DNA of 64,000 nucleotides from a candidate division SR1 bacterium (GCA_026397395.1 JAPLUV010000024.1:1-64000), one strand, 5' to 3'; counted from the first letter of the stretch, positions 7,954-19,070 are shown. The notes: generated by a model from the letters alone, not told the origin. Program-made: numbers and translations.

Positions 7954-8922
7954 TTATGCAAATTCATTAAAGATCTGATACGTAATCAACAAAAACATAA
8001 ATACCACAGCAGCCACAATGACAATGTTGACAATCAAACCGGTGGCCTTCTTCATTGCATCTTCTTTACCAGATGAAGTAATAAGCAGGAATCCTGCATA
8101 GAAAATTGCAGCAACAAGCATGGCACCCAAAACATATCACATAACCGTAGCAACACTCACAATGAGATCTCCTGCCTTACTTGCAAAAGATGGAGACTGA
8201 GCAATATAATAGACGTAATCAATTATTTTGATAAGCACTAATGCAATAATAATATTCATGATTCATTTTTTAGCTGTCTTGAGCTTGTCTGATTGATCCA
8301 TTGCTCACATAATTTTGAATCCAGTAACCACCATCATCACAATAGCAAGAAAGAATCCTAGCACCTTGAAGAACGATAATATTTGTAAGAATAATCCATT
8401 CTGGACACGATCAACCAATTGAGTCGTTCCTTGAATATTTGGTAGATTTAATACTGTTCACAAAATTCGGATCACCCCAAAGATAAGGAATGCTCCATAC
8501 GCAATATACATTAATGAACTGAATGATTTCTTTGGCCCATCGGCATCTTTTGCTTTCATAATGAGATTTACTCCAGCTAAGACAAGGAAGATAAACATTA
8601 CAACAATAGAAAGATCTCTAATAAGAATCCAAAGTTGTCCTCAGCCCTGATTGACACAAGCTGGATTACCATTGGTAACGGTAGAGACTACGGTACTAGG
8701 AAAAAATAAATTTTGAACATTTTGCATAAGCGTAAGATTTCTATCAACACAGAGAGAAAATACCGTCTCTACTCTGCCATAGGCATCAGGTGTCGCATTG
8801 GTAAGATAGTTGGCAAAGTTGGTATCAAAAGATGGTGCAGCAGCAAAACTTGTTCCAGAAAAAGCTATTCCCACGAAGGAAATCGTCAATATTCCAAGAA
8901 CTAATTTTTTCATGCTGAACAT
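7954..8922 (-). CDS. VirB6/TrbL-like polytopic membrane protein with signal peptide
   Basis: A 322-residue protein with an N-terminal signal (MKKLVLGILTISFVGIAFSG, then AAAP), an exported region with two Cys, and about seven hydrophobic segments. Five recoded glycines lie in the membrane half. The sequence is not diagnostic. The layout, and the neighbours (VirB2-like and PrgI-like proteins on the same strand), resemble the type IV secretion or pilus membrane component of candidate phyla genomes. It could be an unrelated membrane protein. Start could be MFSMKK (8922) or MKKL (8913). Confidence 0.65.
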
Positions 8923-8978
8923 ACACGAGAGATATATAATCTAAAATTTTCCATCTTCCATTTTCAATTTTCCATTTT

Positions 8979-9473
8979 TTAGAATCCAGTGCTTCCTCCA
9001 TATCATCCAAATATTGAGTTAATTATCGCGACAGCAATCTTAATCACAAAATAGAATCCCGTCAGTAACAATACTCAGATAACAATATAGATAAATCTTT
9101 TTTTGATTTTGGACATATCTCATTCTCCATGAATAGAGTTAGTCACCATAAGCAATCCGTTATAGATCAGCAAGATAACTGCGACAGACAATCAGATATA
9201 AATCATTCGTTGAAGATAAGGATTGATATTATTTCTCAGCCAATCCAAAGTATTTGCAATCTTATATTGTTTCGCATAGGCTCATTGTTGATCAGTGACT
9301 CCATCTAGAGCGGTTTGTTGAATTTTGGTATCTGCATTAGCATCTTGCACTACTTTGTCCAAGATAGAAATCGGATCACTTCCATAGGTTCCCCAAGATC
9401 ACTGTTGAGCAAAACCAAAAGATGATACAAAGAACGTACCCAGGATAAAGAGAGATAAATACAATTTTTTCAT
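8979..9473 (-). CDS. VirB2/pilin-like small membrane protein
   Basis: 164 residues with a signal peptide (MKKLYLSLFILGTFFVSS), a short exported part and two C-terminal membrane helices around residues 98-118 and 135-158, joined by a short charged loop (HGEGDMSKIKKRF). This two-helix layout is that of TrbC/VirB2-type pilin proteins widely seen in these lineages. It needs several UGA glycines. It probably forms one unit with the VirB6-like gene 56 bp downstream. The function is inferred from layout only. Confidence 0.65.
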
Positions 9474-9554
9474 CAAAGCTGTGGATGATTAAAACTACAA
9501 CTCGTTAACTCATAAACTCGTTAACTTTTTAACACAAGCTAAGTATAATCAATT

Positions 9555-10514
9555 TTATTTATTTTTCAAATATTGGGACAAGATAATAACCTGCATGAAA
9601 CCTAGTACCAAGAGGCTGATAAAAAGAAAAATAAGTAAAAATTCATCCAGATACCGATATTGTGAGCTAATATGAGAGATTTCATTGGCTTTGACTGCCG
9701 AGAGAAAGGAAGCAAAAAATGGTTGTAAATCACCCGTATTGATAACGTTCAAAAAAGTTCCTGACGTTTGCTGAGCAATAGTTTGTAATAAGGGAATATT
9801 TAGCGAGGTAACAATCGGCTGCTGATATTGATCATACCCGATTAAATAATCAGTCTGTCAAATAGCCAAGACTCGAACTGCTATATGTTGTTTTTGTAAT
9901 AAAGAAAAAATATCTGCTGGATCATATCCCTTGTTGTTATCGCCATCGGTGATGAGGAGCACCATTCACGGTTGGTCTGCTGACAGACGATGAATATTCG
10001 CGGCGCCCAAGACTAACGCGTCGCCAAGTGCAGTACCGAGAAACTCAGGCGCCGCTGGAAAATCAGCCAAAGACATGGTTTGCAACGATTGTACTATCGC
10101 TGGGGTATCGTGAGAAAAGGGAAGAGAAATAAATGGTATTCCAGAAAAGGTAATGAGTGAAACATCATATCCCTGCAAATGATGAACTGCATCAACCAAA
10201 TAGGATTTCGCTACGGAAAATCTACTTGGAGGAATATCAGTTGCTGCCATAGAAAGCGAAACGTCGAGCATAATTTGTACTGGCGTAGATTTTTGAATCT
10301 GCAAAGTTTTACCACTCACGAAGCCAAGATGCAGAGGAAGTAAGATAATACAAACAAGAACCATTCCGACCGAGATGGTAGTCAGCCAATATTTGGTTGG
10401 AGAGAGTTTAGTAGAGGGGAGAATAAATTTGGGTTTGAAATTTCTATAACGCAAAAAAATACATAATGCAATGAGCACAAGAGAAATACATATTCACCAG
10501 GGATTATATATCAT
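9555..10514 (-). CDS. von Willebrand factor A domain membrane protein (BatA/BatB-like)
   Basis: 319 residues: two N-terminal membrane helices (about 8-22, 44-64), a VWA domain (about 75-270) and a C-terminal helix (about 292-312). The metal-ion-dependent adhesion site is visible as DVSLSM near residue 80, with a later ITDGDNN. Such proteins sit in the cytoplasmic membrane with the VWA domain exposed, and often accompany MoxR ATPases; none is present here. A start at 10514 (MIYNPWG) adds 12 residues, one of them a UGA glycine, and completes the first helix. Confidence 0.82.
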
Positions 10515-10549
10515 ATCTTTGAAACAGAGACCTAAAGTAAATGTTCAAA

Positions 10550-10569
10550 CCTGCCTGCCGGTAGGCTGG
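10550..10569. repeat. 20-bp palindrome family, one-base variant
   Basis: CCTGCCTGCCGGTAGGCTGG in the spacer between the VWA and PrgI-like genes; one mismatch from the window consensus. It is followed by ttccgaattgttccaaatta word repeats. Confidence 0.8.
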
Positions 10570-10629
10570 TTATTCCGAATTGTTCCAAATTATTCCAAAA
10601 TAATTTTACAATTTACAAATTTGTGAATT

Positions 10630-11073
10630 TTATACCAGTCCTCACTTCTCAATTTCACTAATCCTCTCTTTGCTCAATCATCAAATTTTCTGCTCAATGA
10701 CTTGCTTTTCTTCTGTTGCTTTATTTTCTTTGATTAAAATATCTACAGGGCTTTCTCTTGTATAATTTTCTTGAAACTTTTTCTTGGTATCAAAAAAATT
10801 ATTTCTAATCATCTTCGCTGCGAAAGGAACAAGAGACAATTCAGATATTTTGAAAAATGCAATCGCTACAAATATCAACAAAATAAATACTGCCAACACG
10901 ATACCGATCAATTTAGATCATGATTTTGCAAAGCTATTGAAGATGGCCAAAGCCATAGCAATACCAGCAGCCAAGAGAAATAATTGCAGAATAGAAACCG
11001 TAATAGGTCATATATTAAAGGTCATACCTGCAAATAATCATTTTCTAATATTTTTGGGATAGACAACTTTCAT
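10630..11073 (-). CDS. PrgI-like two-helix membrane protein
   Basis: 147 residues. The N-terminus MKVVYPKNIRKGLFAGMTF is followed by two membrane helices (about 25-47 and 52-75) and a hydrophilic tail (KKKFQENYTRESPVDILIKE). The short N-terminal strand, two helices, then the motif ELSLVPFAAKMIRNNFF resembles PrgI/VirB3-type proteins of conjugation and secretion systems. Five or six UGA glycines. The similarity is by layout, so it should be treated as a hypothesis. Confidence 0.55.
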
Positions 11074-11200
11074 GAGAGAATCAATGAAAAATAAATACGA
11101 TTATTTTTTAATTTTTTGATGAGCCAATACAAGCCAATCCTTGCATAAACAAAAAAGTCCTGCCAAAAATAGACAGAACTCTTTTCATGAAATAATGTTT

Positions 11201-11614
11201 TTACCAGCTTGCAAATTCCTTTGGGTAAATATTCCCTGGGGAAAGAGCAAACTTTTCTTTAAGTATCGAACAAACAATCTTTTTGTTGTTGTTGATCCTC
11301 ATGTGTCGAGGATAAGGAGAATAAATGGTGCAAACAGAATCAATAGCAACCAAGCCAAAGAGTCTTGCTCCTTTTTCCCTAAAAGGGAATTCTCTATCAG
11401 AATAAAAATGGAAGAAGTTTGTCGCCTGAAGATACTCTGATAGCATATCAACAAGCAGCAGACGATCCAAGAGATGGCGAGAGGAAATAAATTCTCTTAC
11501 ATCTTCAGGAAGATCTTCAAGTGACAAAGTATGAAATTGTTCTTTTTTATATCCATTTGCAGATGGATATTGGCCTGTAACAATCAACAGACATAATTTC
11601 AACGTTGGTTTCAT
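11201..11614 (-). CDS. Hypothetical protein, 137 residues
   Basis: Has a possible short signal-like N-terminus (MKPTLKLCLLIVTGQYPSAN) and an otherwise soluble alpha/beta body. No UGA and no family recognised. A partly paired, T-rich segment at about 11140-11185 may terminate it. Confidence 0.5.
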   Translation of the reverse strand: MKPTLKLCLLIVTGQYPSANGYKKEQFHTLSLEDLPEDVREFISSRHLLDRLLLVDMLSEYLQATNFFHFYSDREFPFREKGARLFGLVAIDSVCTIYSPYPRHMRINNNKKIVCSILKEKFALSPGNIYPKEFASW

Positions 11615-11673
11615 AAGATATTGGCATTAATAATTTTATATTTCAGAGCTTTAATATACACATTTTCCAACTA

Positions 11674-11701
11674 TTTACAAGTAGAATTTTTGTGGTATAG
11701 T
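11674..11701 (+). promoter_or_regulatory. Promoter ahead of trxB
   Basis: TTTACA, 16-bp spacer, TATAGT. It lies about 190 bp before the trxB start, so it predicts a long leader (11702-11893). That leader contains an imperfect pairing GTGGGTTCT/AGAGTAATCCCAC and ttacacactataaactac-type word repeats. Confidence 0.45.
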
Positions 11702-11887
11702 CACTACTAAACAACAAATACTGATTTTAGGGCATCAATTATCGTGGGTTCTAGTTGAAAATGAGACAAGGATTGTTATAGAGTAATCCCACAGTGTAAA
11801 GTGTAGAGTTAAGAGTTTTGTGAAATTATATAAAGACAGTAAAACTATACACTATAAACTACACACTCCGACATTTATTATTAATAG

Positions 11888-12829
<942 letters not shown>

Positions 12830-12840
12830 TTGACCGTAGG

Positions 12841-12903
12841 CCTGCCTGCCGGTAGGCAGGGGCGAATATCATTCGCCCGGGCGTTTACTAAACGCCCCTA
12901 CAA
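12841..12903. repeat. 20-bp palindrome joined to a double-hairpin element
   Basis: CCTGCCTGCCGGTAGGCAGG (12841-12860) runs into a 46-bp element (12858-12903) made of two adjacent hairpins, GGGCGAATatcATTCGCCC and GGGCGTTtactAAACGCCC. The 46-bp element recurs base for base at 39778-39823. Both lie between genes. Confidence 0.9.
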
Positions 12904-12930
12904 ACTTTTTTACATTTAACCTATAAAACA

Positions 12931-13287
12931 ATGGCAGTAGTACACATTGAAAGTACCGAAGAATTTAAGACAGAAGTGTTAGAATTTGACGGCGTATGTA
13001 TCGTAGATTTCCGAGCTGAATGGTGTGGACCATGTAGAATGCTTGGGCCAATTATGGAAGAATTAGCAGAAGACAATGCTGATAAAAATGCGAAGATTAT
13101 CAAAGTAAATGTCGACAACAATCCAGAACTTTCACAAACATTTCAAATCTCATCAATTCCTGCAGTATTTGTGATGAAAGGTGGTAAGCCCGTAGAAACT
13201 ATCGTTGGTGCGAATCCCAAGAGTGTCTATCAAGAAAGGATTGATCAATATCTCGCAGCTGATATGGAAGTAAAAGCGGCAGCATAA
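12931..13287 (+). CDS. trxA: Thioredoxin
   Basis: 118 residues with the thioredoxin fold and active site WCGPC at residues 31-35, followed by RMLGPIMEEL. The cis-Pro motif is SSIPAV. It reduces cytoplasmic disulfides with electrons from the upstream trxB product. No UGA codons. Slightly longer than the E. coli protein because of an alanine-rich tail. Confidence 0.95.
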   Translation: MAVVHIESTEEFKTEVLEFDGVCIVDFRAEWCGPCRMLGPIMEELAEDNADKNAKIIKVNVDNNPELSQTFQISSIPAVFVMKGGKPVETIVGANPKSVYQERIDQYLAADMEVKAAA

Positions 13288-13303
13288 ATAATTTTTCATA
13301 GTG

Positions 13304-13337
13304 AAAAAGCTGAGTCGAAAATATCGCCAGCTTTTTT
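13304..13337 (+). terminator. Terminator after trxA
   Basis: AAAAAGCTG ... CAGCTTTTTT stem with a T run, 17 bp after the trxA stop. It can also serve the convergent gene. Confidence 0.65.
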
Positions 13338-13356
13338 CTATTACATACATAATTTC

Positions 13357-13809
13357 TTACTGACAATGACAGGCTCCTACTCTGTTACAACTAGGCTGAG
13401 GAGCTTCCACTTTGGGCTCTTCTTTTGGAATAACCTTTGGTGATGGTTTCTTAGGAACAACTTTCAGTGTGTCAACTGGTTTAGAAACAGAAATAACTGA
13501 ATCCTTCTTAGGTTGAGCTGAAGTTGTTGTAGTACTATCAGTTTTGTGATGATTAAATAAGTTCTTATTAAAGAATCCAGCTCCCCAATAAAATAGTCCC
13601 CAAAGAACGAAGACAGTTAGACTAACAAAGAGTACACGCTTTATATTGCGTTTGGACTTTGTTGAAATTTCTTGCTTCGTCACGGATTTTTTTGGTGGTT
13701 GTACTTTTTTGACATATCCATCAACCATCACATTTTTCTGAACAGGTTGTGCAGGAGTGCTTGGACCACCAGGTCCTGTCTTTTTCTTTTTTTTGGATTG
13801 TTTACTCAT
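13357..13809 (-). CDS. Single-pass membrane protein, Pro/Lys-rich
   Basis: 150 residues: a Lys/Pro-rich cytoplasmic N-terminus (SKQSKKKKKTGPGGP), one membrane helix at about 58-76 and a Pro/Lys/Val-rich outer region ending in SCNRVGACHCQ with three Cys. The periplasmic stalk plus a Cys-rich tip suggests a TonB-like or anchored structural role, but no family is recognised. It has its own promoter at 13865-13892. Confidence 0.6.
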   Translation of the reverse strand: MSKQSKKKKKTGPGGPSTPAQPVQKNVMVDGYVKKVQPPKKSVTKQEISTKSKRNIKRVLFVSLTVFVLWGLFYWGAGFFNKNLFNHHKTDSTTTTSAQPKKDSVISVSKPVDTLKVVPKKPSPKVIPKEEPKVEAPQPSCNRVGACHCQ

Positions 13810-13864
13810 AATGCTATTAGTTTTAATTTGGATTTGGATTTTAATTTTATTTTTTTAGACTCAG

Positions 13865-13892
13865 ACAATACACAAATCCACGAGAAAGTCAA
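13865..13892 (-). promoter_or_regulatory. Sigma70-type promoter
   Basis: TTGACT, 16-bp spacer, TATTGT on the minus strand, 56 bp before the single-pass membrane protein start. Confidence 0.6.
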
Positions 13893-13901
13893 GATTTTAA
13901 G

Positions 13902-13939
13902 AAAAATCCAAGCCAATCCGTGAAAGAGCTCAGGTTTTA
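13902..13939 (-). terminator. Terminator, CCTGAGC/GCTTGG family
   Basis: Minus-strand hairpin ACCTGAGCT ... GGCTTGGAT followed by TTTTT. The same sequence type recurs at 14445-14482. Confidence 0.6.
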
Positions 13940-13942
13940 TAT

Positions 13943-14380
13943 CTAAGTAATATGTAACAGTTCTAATATTTTCTCTTTTATGCTAGACACAGCAACAGTT
14001 CACTTCTCCAGATAAGCGTGATGATAAAGTCATTGATTAGAAACAGAATCTGAAGTAAGTATTGAATGAAGAATAACTGGAATATCTGGTTTTTCTTTTT
14101 GTAGATAAGAGATAAGAGGGAGAAATGAATCATCAGAACGATAATGAATATCAACAGTACCTAATTCCGTAACCACAACATCAATATCGGCTAATTCCAC
14201 TGCTTTAAGTGCTGTAGACAAGTCATTTGTCGTAGTTACCAAAAAGTCATTTAAAAAACATCTCGCAAACATCGCCAAAAGATCTTGATTAGTGTCAACA
14301 AACAAAACATGTATATCATATGTGTTTTTCTGCTGATTTTGATCGCCAGTACCTTCAGGAGTAAATCTATATTTTCCCAT
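13943..14380 (-). CDS. Divergent response-regulator receiver protein
   Basis: 145 residues. After a short N-terminal tail the REC-like fold is HVLFVDTNQDLLAMFARCF, IDVVVTELG, IPVILHSILTS and a C-terminal helix. One acidic residue of the metal pocket is present in FVDTN. The strand where the phosphoacceptor Asp should lie reads DVVVTELG, so Thr replaces Asp and classical phosphorylation is unlikely. Two UGA glycines extend it past residue 116. No partner kinase is nearby. Start is MGKYRFTP (14380). Confidence 0.6.
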
Positions 14381-14410
14381 AGTAAAATAAAAAGGGAATA
14401 AAACAAAAAC

Positions 14411-14438
14411 AGCATACTCATAAGAGTACAAAAGTCAA
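14411..14438 (-). promoter_or_regulatory. Sigma70-type promoter
   Basis: TTGACT, 16-bp spacer, TATGCT on the minus strand, 31 bp before the receiver-like gene. Confidence 0.5.
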
Positions 14439-14444
14439 TTTAAG

Positions 14445-14482
14445 AAAAACCCAAGCCAATAGGTGAGAAGCTCAGGTTTTTT
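14445..14482 (-). terminator. Terminator, CCTGAGC/GCTTGG family
   Basis: Minus-strand AACCTGAGC ... GCTTGGGTT stem (nine pairs counting G-U) followed by TTTTT, just downstream of the 486-residue gene. Confidence 0.65.
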
Positions 14483-14502
14483 ATTTTAAGACCTTAATAA
14501 AT

Positions 14503-15963
14503 TTATTGGATAGTTATATTACTAGCAAAATCTTTCCAAGCGCCATCCATAATCTCGATGACAAAGACTCTACCATCAGACAATTTAGTCTGCAAGAAGG
14601 CATTGCTTGGTAAGGTGATATCTTTCTTCGCTGTACATTCAAAAATCTTGACTGTTGGATTAGTAGATAAGTTTGCTTCATCAGCATATTTGATAACATT
14701 CGTTTGAGATGAACATTTCAATCCTGCAATAGTGAAATCTGGATTGAACCCTACCCCAGCATAAGAAATATTACTTGAAGGCAAGACAATTGTATATCCT
14801 TTGCTACTCGTATAGGTAAGCGCTTTCGCTATGTTGACAGGAAACTGTTTGACAGAAAAATCTAAGCTACTTGGCGTCGTAGATGTATTTGTAGTAGGAT
14901 TTGTAGTTGGTGTCGTAGCTGTTAAGGCAGGTGTAAAGCTAAGCTTCTGTCATCATACAGACAACGATGGATCCAAGAGAACTTTACACACAGCAGTTCA
15001 TCCAGCAACTGGTCACATAAGTTGGACATATAATCCATTGAGATCTTTGCCTAAATTTTGAGAGCTAACACTTTGTAAGCTTACAGTTCCATCTGTACAT
15101 AAGGACATCATTTTGGATACAAGCGTTTCTTTTACATATGATGGATTCATAATAATAACTGCATTTGCTAGATCTTTCACTTCTTGATCAGGCACATCAT
15201 TGATAAAGTAACCGATGAATGTATTGGTCGAGAACCAAGAATTTACTCACTCTAATTTATAAAATTTATCGCCATTGCTATTGGTGAACGTCGCCTGCGC
15301 TGAGCTTGAAAAGGTTTTGACGAGTTTTGTACAGTCTTTGCTTTCATCGCTTGTTGTACAGGTGAAATAAGAAAGAGAAATTGCCTGATTATTACTTGTA
15401 CGGATGACCTTGATTTCATTGCCCTCGCCTTTGTTTTGGAGTGTATACCTATTACCAAAATTATATGGCAAATACACACCAGCAGGAGCAATATAGCTTC
15501 CTTCTTGTGTCATGGTATTGGCTACAGCGCCTGTCGCTATCGCTCATGAGCCACTTGCCGACGTTACTTCTACAATGAATAGACCATTTGATTGCTTTTG
15601 GACAATTCATTGAATCAAGACAAGTCCAGCATAACTATTGAGGTCTACGGTACTACTTTTGAGCCCAACAACACTGGCATCAGCTAAAGTAAGTGTATGA
15701 GTATAGGCTACATAATCACCATTTTGCAAAATAGTTCCAGAAAGGGAAACACTTTGCCCTATACTAAAGCTAGAAGATTGTCCTGTTGTAGGAGTTCCAG
15801 AAAACCAACCACCAATATTGCCAAGATTTTTGAACAACAAGAAAGCAAACAAAAACGTGATAATAATAATCAATACGAGCAACCAAACTGATACACCATT
15901 TTTTTTCTGTGTGGGAGCTTTGTAAGGAGTATTGTATTGAAGGTTTTCATGTATCATATCCAT
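14503..15963 (-). CDS. Anchored extracellular protein of unknown function
   Basis: 486 residues with UGA=Gly at about seven sites. One N-terminal membrane helix at about 23-45 (VSVWLLVLIIIITFLFAF) anchors a large outer domain rich in Ser, Thr, Gly and beta-prone segments. There is a Thr/Pro linker (TTPTTNPTTNTSTTPSS) near residue 345 and a C-terminal domain. Two Cys in CTTSDESKDC may form a disulfide. No enzyme motif seen. Start at MDMIHENL (15963); the frame is open 12 codons further. Confidence 0.65.
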
Positions 15964-16338
15964 TGATTTAAAGAAAAAGAGATAAAAGAGAATAATCATT
16001 ATATGGTAATGCGTTGTAATGCATCGTAATGTATAGTTATGTATTGTAAACGATACATTACTCCAGCTAAAGCTGGAACATTACTATCCATTACTTCCGC
16101 CAAAGCGGAAACACTACTATTTTAATATCATTTTCCCAGAGCTTTGCAACATGAGAAACCATATTATATATCATTTTGGGTATTTTGGTTAGTATTCAGA
16201 TCTCCAAAGCCCTCTTTCCTTGTCAAAAATGAGCTTCTGGAATATAATTAACGTAGAACTTAGATGGGAGAAATTAGACATTAGACTTTAAAACTTCTTC
16301 TACTTACTACTTACTACTTTATACTTTATACTAACAAG
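15964..16338. other. Spacer with hairpin and word repeats
   Basis: Holds gtaatg/cattac word repeats (16006-16130) that include the hairpins TCCAGCtaaAGCTGGA and TTCCGCcaaAGCGGAA, then a promoter, then cttagac and ctactttatactt words up to the mscS start. Confidence 0.6.
16220..16248 (+). promoter_or_regulatory. Sigma70-type promoter for the MscS pair
   Basis: TTGTCA, 17-bp spacer, TATAAT, about 90 bp before the first MscS gene. Confidence 0.6.
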
Positions 16339-17232
16339 ATGCCCGTTACTCAAGCAGTCGCTACACCATCAGCATTTCAAACATTTTTGGATAGTGCATT
16401 CGTAACCTATTCACTCAAAATTATCGGAGCAGTTATTGCTATCGTGATTTTGCTGATGATTTCCAAAGTTATCGCGAATATTATCCAGAGGAAAATATTG
16501 AAATGAGCAGCACCAGAAGATAAACATATTGATAAAGTGGGAAAATTGATTCACGATATCACCTTCTACATTCTTGTTATCTTCTCTTTCTTCGTAGGAT
16601 TTGAAATGGTAGGATTTGATGTCTGACTTATTCTCGGAGGTATTTCTTTCGGAGTCTGACTTGCATTCAAAGAAATATTGTGAAACATGGTTGCAGGAAT
16701 AATGATCCTCTACACCAAAGAATTTAGACTTGGCGATATTATAGAAATCAATGCTGACCAAGTGTATTTCGGAAGAATTGAAGAGATTGAAATTAGATAC
16801 ACCATCATCAGAACACTCGATCTCAGACAGGTCGTGATACCAAATACCACCATGATTAGTAGCACCGTCAAAACATTTAGTGCCGAACCAATGATTAAAC
16901 TAACCGTCAGCGTTTGCTGAGGCTATGATGCAGATACCAGTAAATGTGTAGAAGTCATGAAAGCAGCAGTCAACGAGTGTGATTTCGTCAAAAATAAAGA
17001 AACGATGAAAGTATTTCTTTCTGCATTTTTAGCTTCCAGCATAGAATATAAAGCTATCTTTGATTTTGATCCAAATTGTGGCATCTTACAGGAGATTGCT
17101 ATTGGAATGGCAACACAGAAGATCGGTAATGCATTCAATCAAAATAAAATTAGCATGCCATTTGACACGACAACGATCAATTTCGATTCACCAAAGACCA
17201 AAGAAGCCATACAAGCAAATATTTCTGCATAA
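16339..17232 (+). CDS. MscS-family mechanosensitive channel
   Basis: 297 residues. Three membrane helices are followed by the MscS core: the pore helix region GLILGGISFGVGLAFKEILGNMVAGI, then the beta domain FRLGDIIEINADQVYFGRIEEIEIRYT and VVIPNTTMISSTV. The Gly-rich pore helix uses several UGA codons. The channel opens under membrane tension and releases solutes during osmotic downshock. Followed 19 bp later by a second MscS gene. Confidence 0.9.
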
Positions 17233-17251
17233 TTTTATTTAGATAAAAGAT

Positions 17252-18085
17252 ATGATAAACAAGATTACACCAGAAATAATCAAAAATCTGACCCAAAATC
17301 GGGGAAGTATTCTTGGCAAAGCAGCTCTTGCTATTGGCGTTTTTCTTGTAATCTACTTCATTAGTAATTATATTGTACAAAGAGTAAGAAAAAGAATCAT
17401 CGACAATTCATTACAGACAGAATGATACACAGAAAAAATTGCAAAACTTTCTGGCAATATTGTACGAGTATTTTTCCTTGTATTCAATATCCTTGCAGTC
17501 TTTCAAATCATAGGCTTCGATACAGCTTTAATTATGTGAGGAATTTCACTTAGTATTGGATTTGCTATGCAAACGACGATAGAAAACATGGTCGCCGGCG
17601 TCATGTTTATTACTAATAAAAAAATTAAATTATGAGACTTTGTCGAATTTCTTGGCTCCATAAATACGAAATGAACCATAGAAGAAATTAATATCAAGTA
17701 TACCATCATCAGAAGCTTCGACAAAAGAAGATTAATCATTCCAAATAGCATCATGGCCAGCACGCCCATCAAGACATTCAAAACTGAGCCACTCATGAGA
17801 GGCGAATTTACAATCAAAGTACCTCGTCATGTTGATATCGAACAAGTAAAACAATTACTCAACGACGCCATCAACGCAAATAAATATGTAGTACAAAAAG
17901 AATATACCAACACGATCATCACAGGATTTGATAGCTTTGGAATTGGGCTAAAATCATTTTTCTATTCTAGTCCAGCCAAAAAATCTCCGGCCATCATCGC
18001 CAGAGACATCAAACCTATTGTCTTGGAAGCATTTAAAAAATATGGAATCAGTATTCCATTCAATCATATGACTATTACCACCTAA
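17252..18085 (+). CDS. Second MscS-family mechanosensitive channel
   Basis: 277 residues with the same architecture: helices, pore segment GGISLSIGFAMQTTIENMVAG, then LGDFVEFLGSINTKGTIEEINIKYTIIRS and LIIPNSIMAS. It shares only moderate identity with the upstream copy, so the pair is an old duplication. The two may form separate channels with different thresholds. Four UGA glycines. Same operon as the first. Confidence 0.9.
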
Positions 18086-18200
18086 CAGAATGTACAAATA
18101 TTTTTCGAATTATTCCCAATTACCGAAACAATTTTAAAATTTTAAAATTCAAAAATTATTTGGGAATAATTTGGAGTAATTCGGTATAATTTGGAATAAT

Positions 18201-18980
18201 TTATTCTCCACTAATCTCCTTAATCTGATCTCTAATCACGGCCGCCTTCTCAAATTCTCGGAGCTTGATTGCCTCGTCCAACTGCCCTTTCAAGTCTTTC
18301 AAAATTATTTCTTTTTCTACTTTGGTCATTCTCTTTAATTTTTTCACTTTACCTCTGGTCAGACTAGAGAATCCTTGGGCTAAATTCTCATCCGTTTTTA
18401 CCGTTTCCAAATCTTTGACATTGGACGTCGCAGATGATGGAGTAATCTTATTCTTCTTATTATAGGTTTCTTGAATGCGTCTGCGACGATAGGTCTCTCG
18501 TAATGATTTTACAATAGATTCAGTGAAATGATCTGCATACAAGATCACTTCTCCCTTAGGATTTCTTGATGCACGTCAAATGATTTGAATAAGTGAAGTC
18601 GTAGAACGAAGAAATCACTCCTTATCTGCATCTAAAATTGCAAGCAAAGTAACTTCAGGAAGATCAATCCCCTCTCTCAATAAATTTACTCCGACAATAA
18701 TATCTATCGTACCAGTTTTTAATTTTTTAATAATCTCCCAGCGATCCATCGTAGCGATTTCGCTGTGTAAATAGAACGCCTTGTATCATTTACTGACGAG
18801 AAAATTAGTCACTTCTTCAGATGATTTTTTGGTTAAGGTCAAAATAAGTGCTCTGCCGCCATCCTTGATATGAGAATCCAACTTTGCCAAAAGATGCTCA
18901 AGAAATCATGAACCTTCAGGAGTTTCTATCTGGAGCGCTTTGTTGTCTATTTGAGTGAAATCTTTGAGATTGGGATACAT
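18201..18980 (-). pseudogene. uvrB: UvrB C-terminal half (5'-truncated)
   Basis: 259 residues matching only the end of excinuclease subunit UvrB (about 660 residues in full). Helicase motifs [20 protein letters not shown] and IIGRASRNPKGEV are present, then YADHFTESIV and a C-terminal UVR domain (EAIKLREFEKAAVIRDQIKEI). The N-terminal half with Walker A, the beta-hairpin and the damage-binding domain is missing. Upstream is a promoter for the divergent kinase gene, not coding sequence. The frame is intact, with UGA at conserved glycines, so it is either a recent truncation or a retained UvrC-binding/helicase fragment. Confidence 0.8.
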
Positions 18981-19070
18981 AGATAATGAGAAATATAAAC
19001 GTGGTGCAAATGTATCGTTTTGAGAAAATTTTACAAGCTAAGATTAAGATAAATCAGGCATATCTATAAA

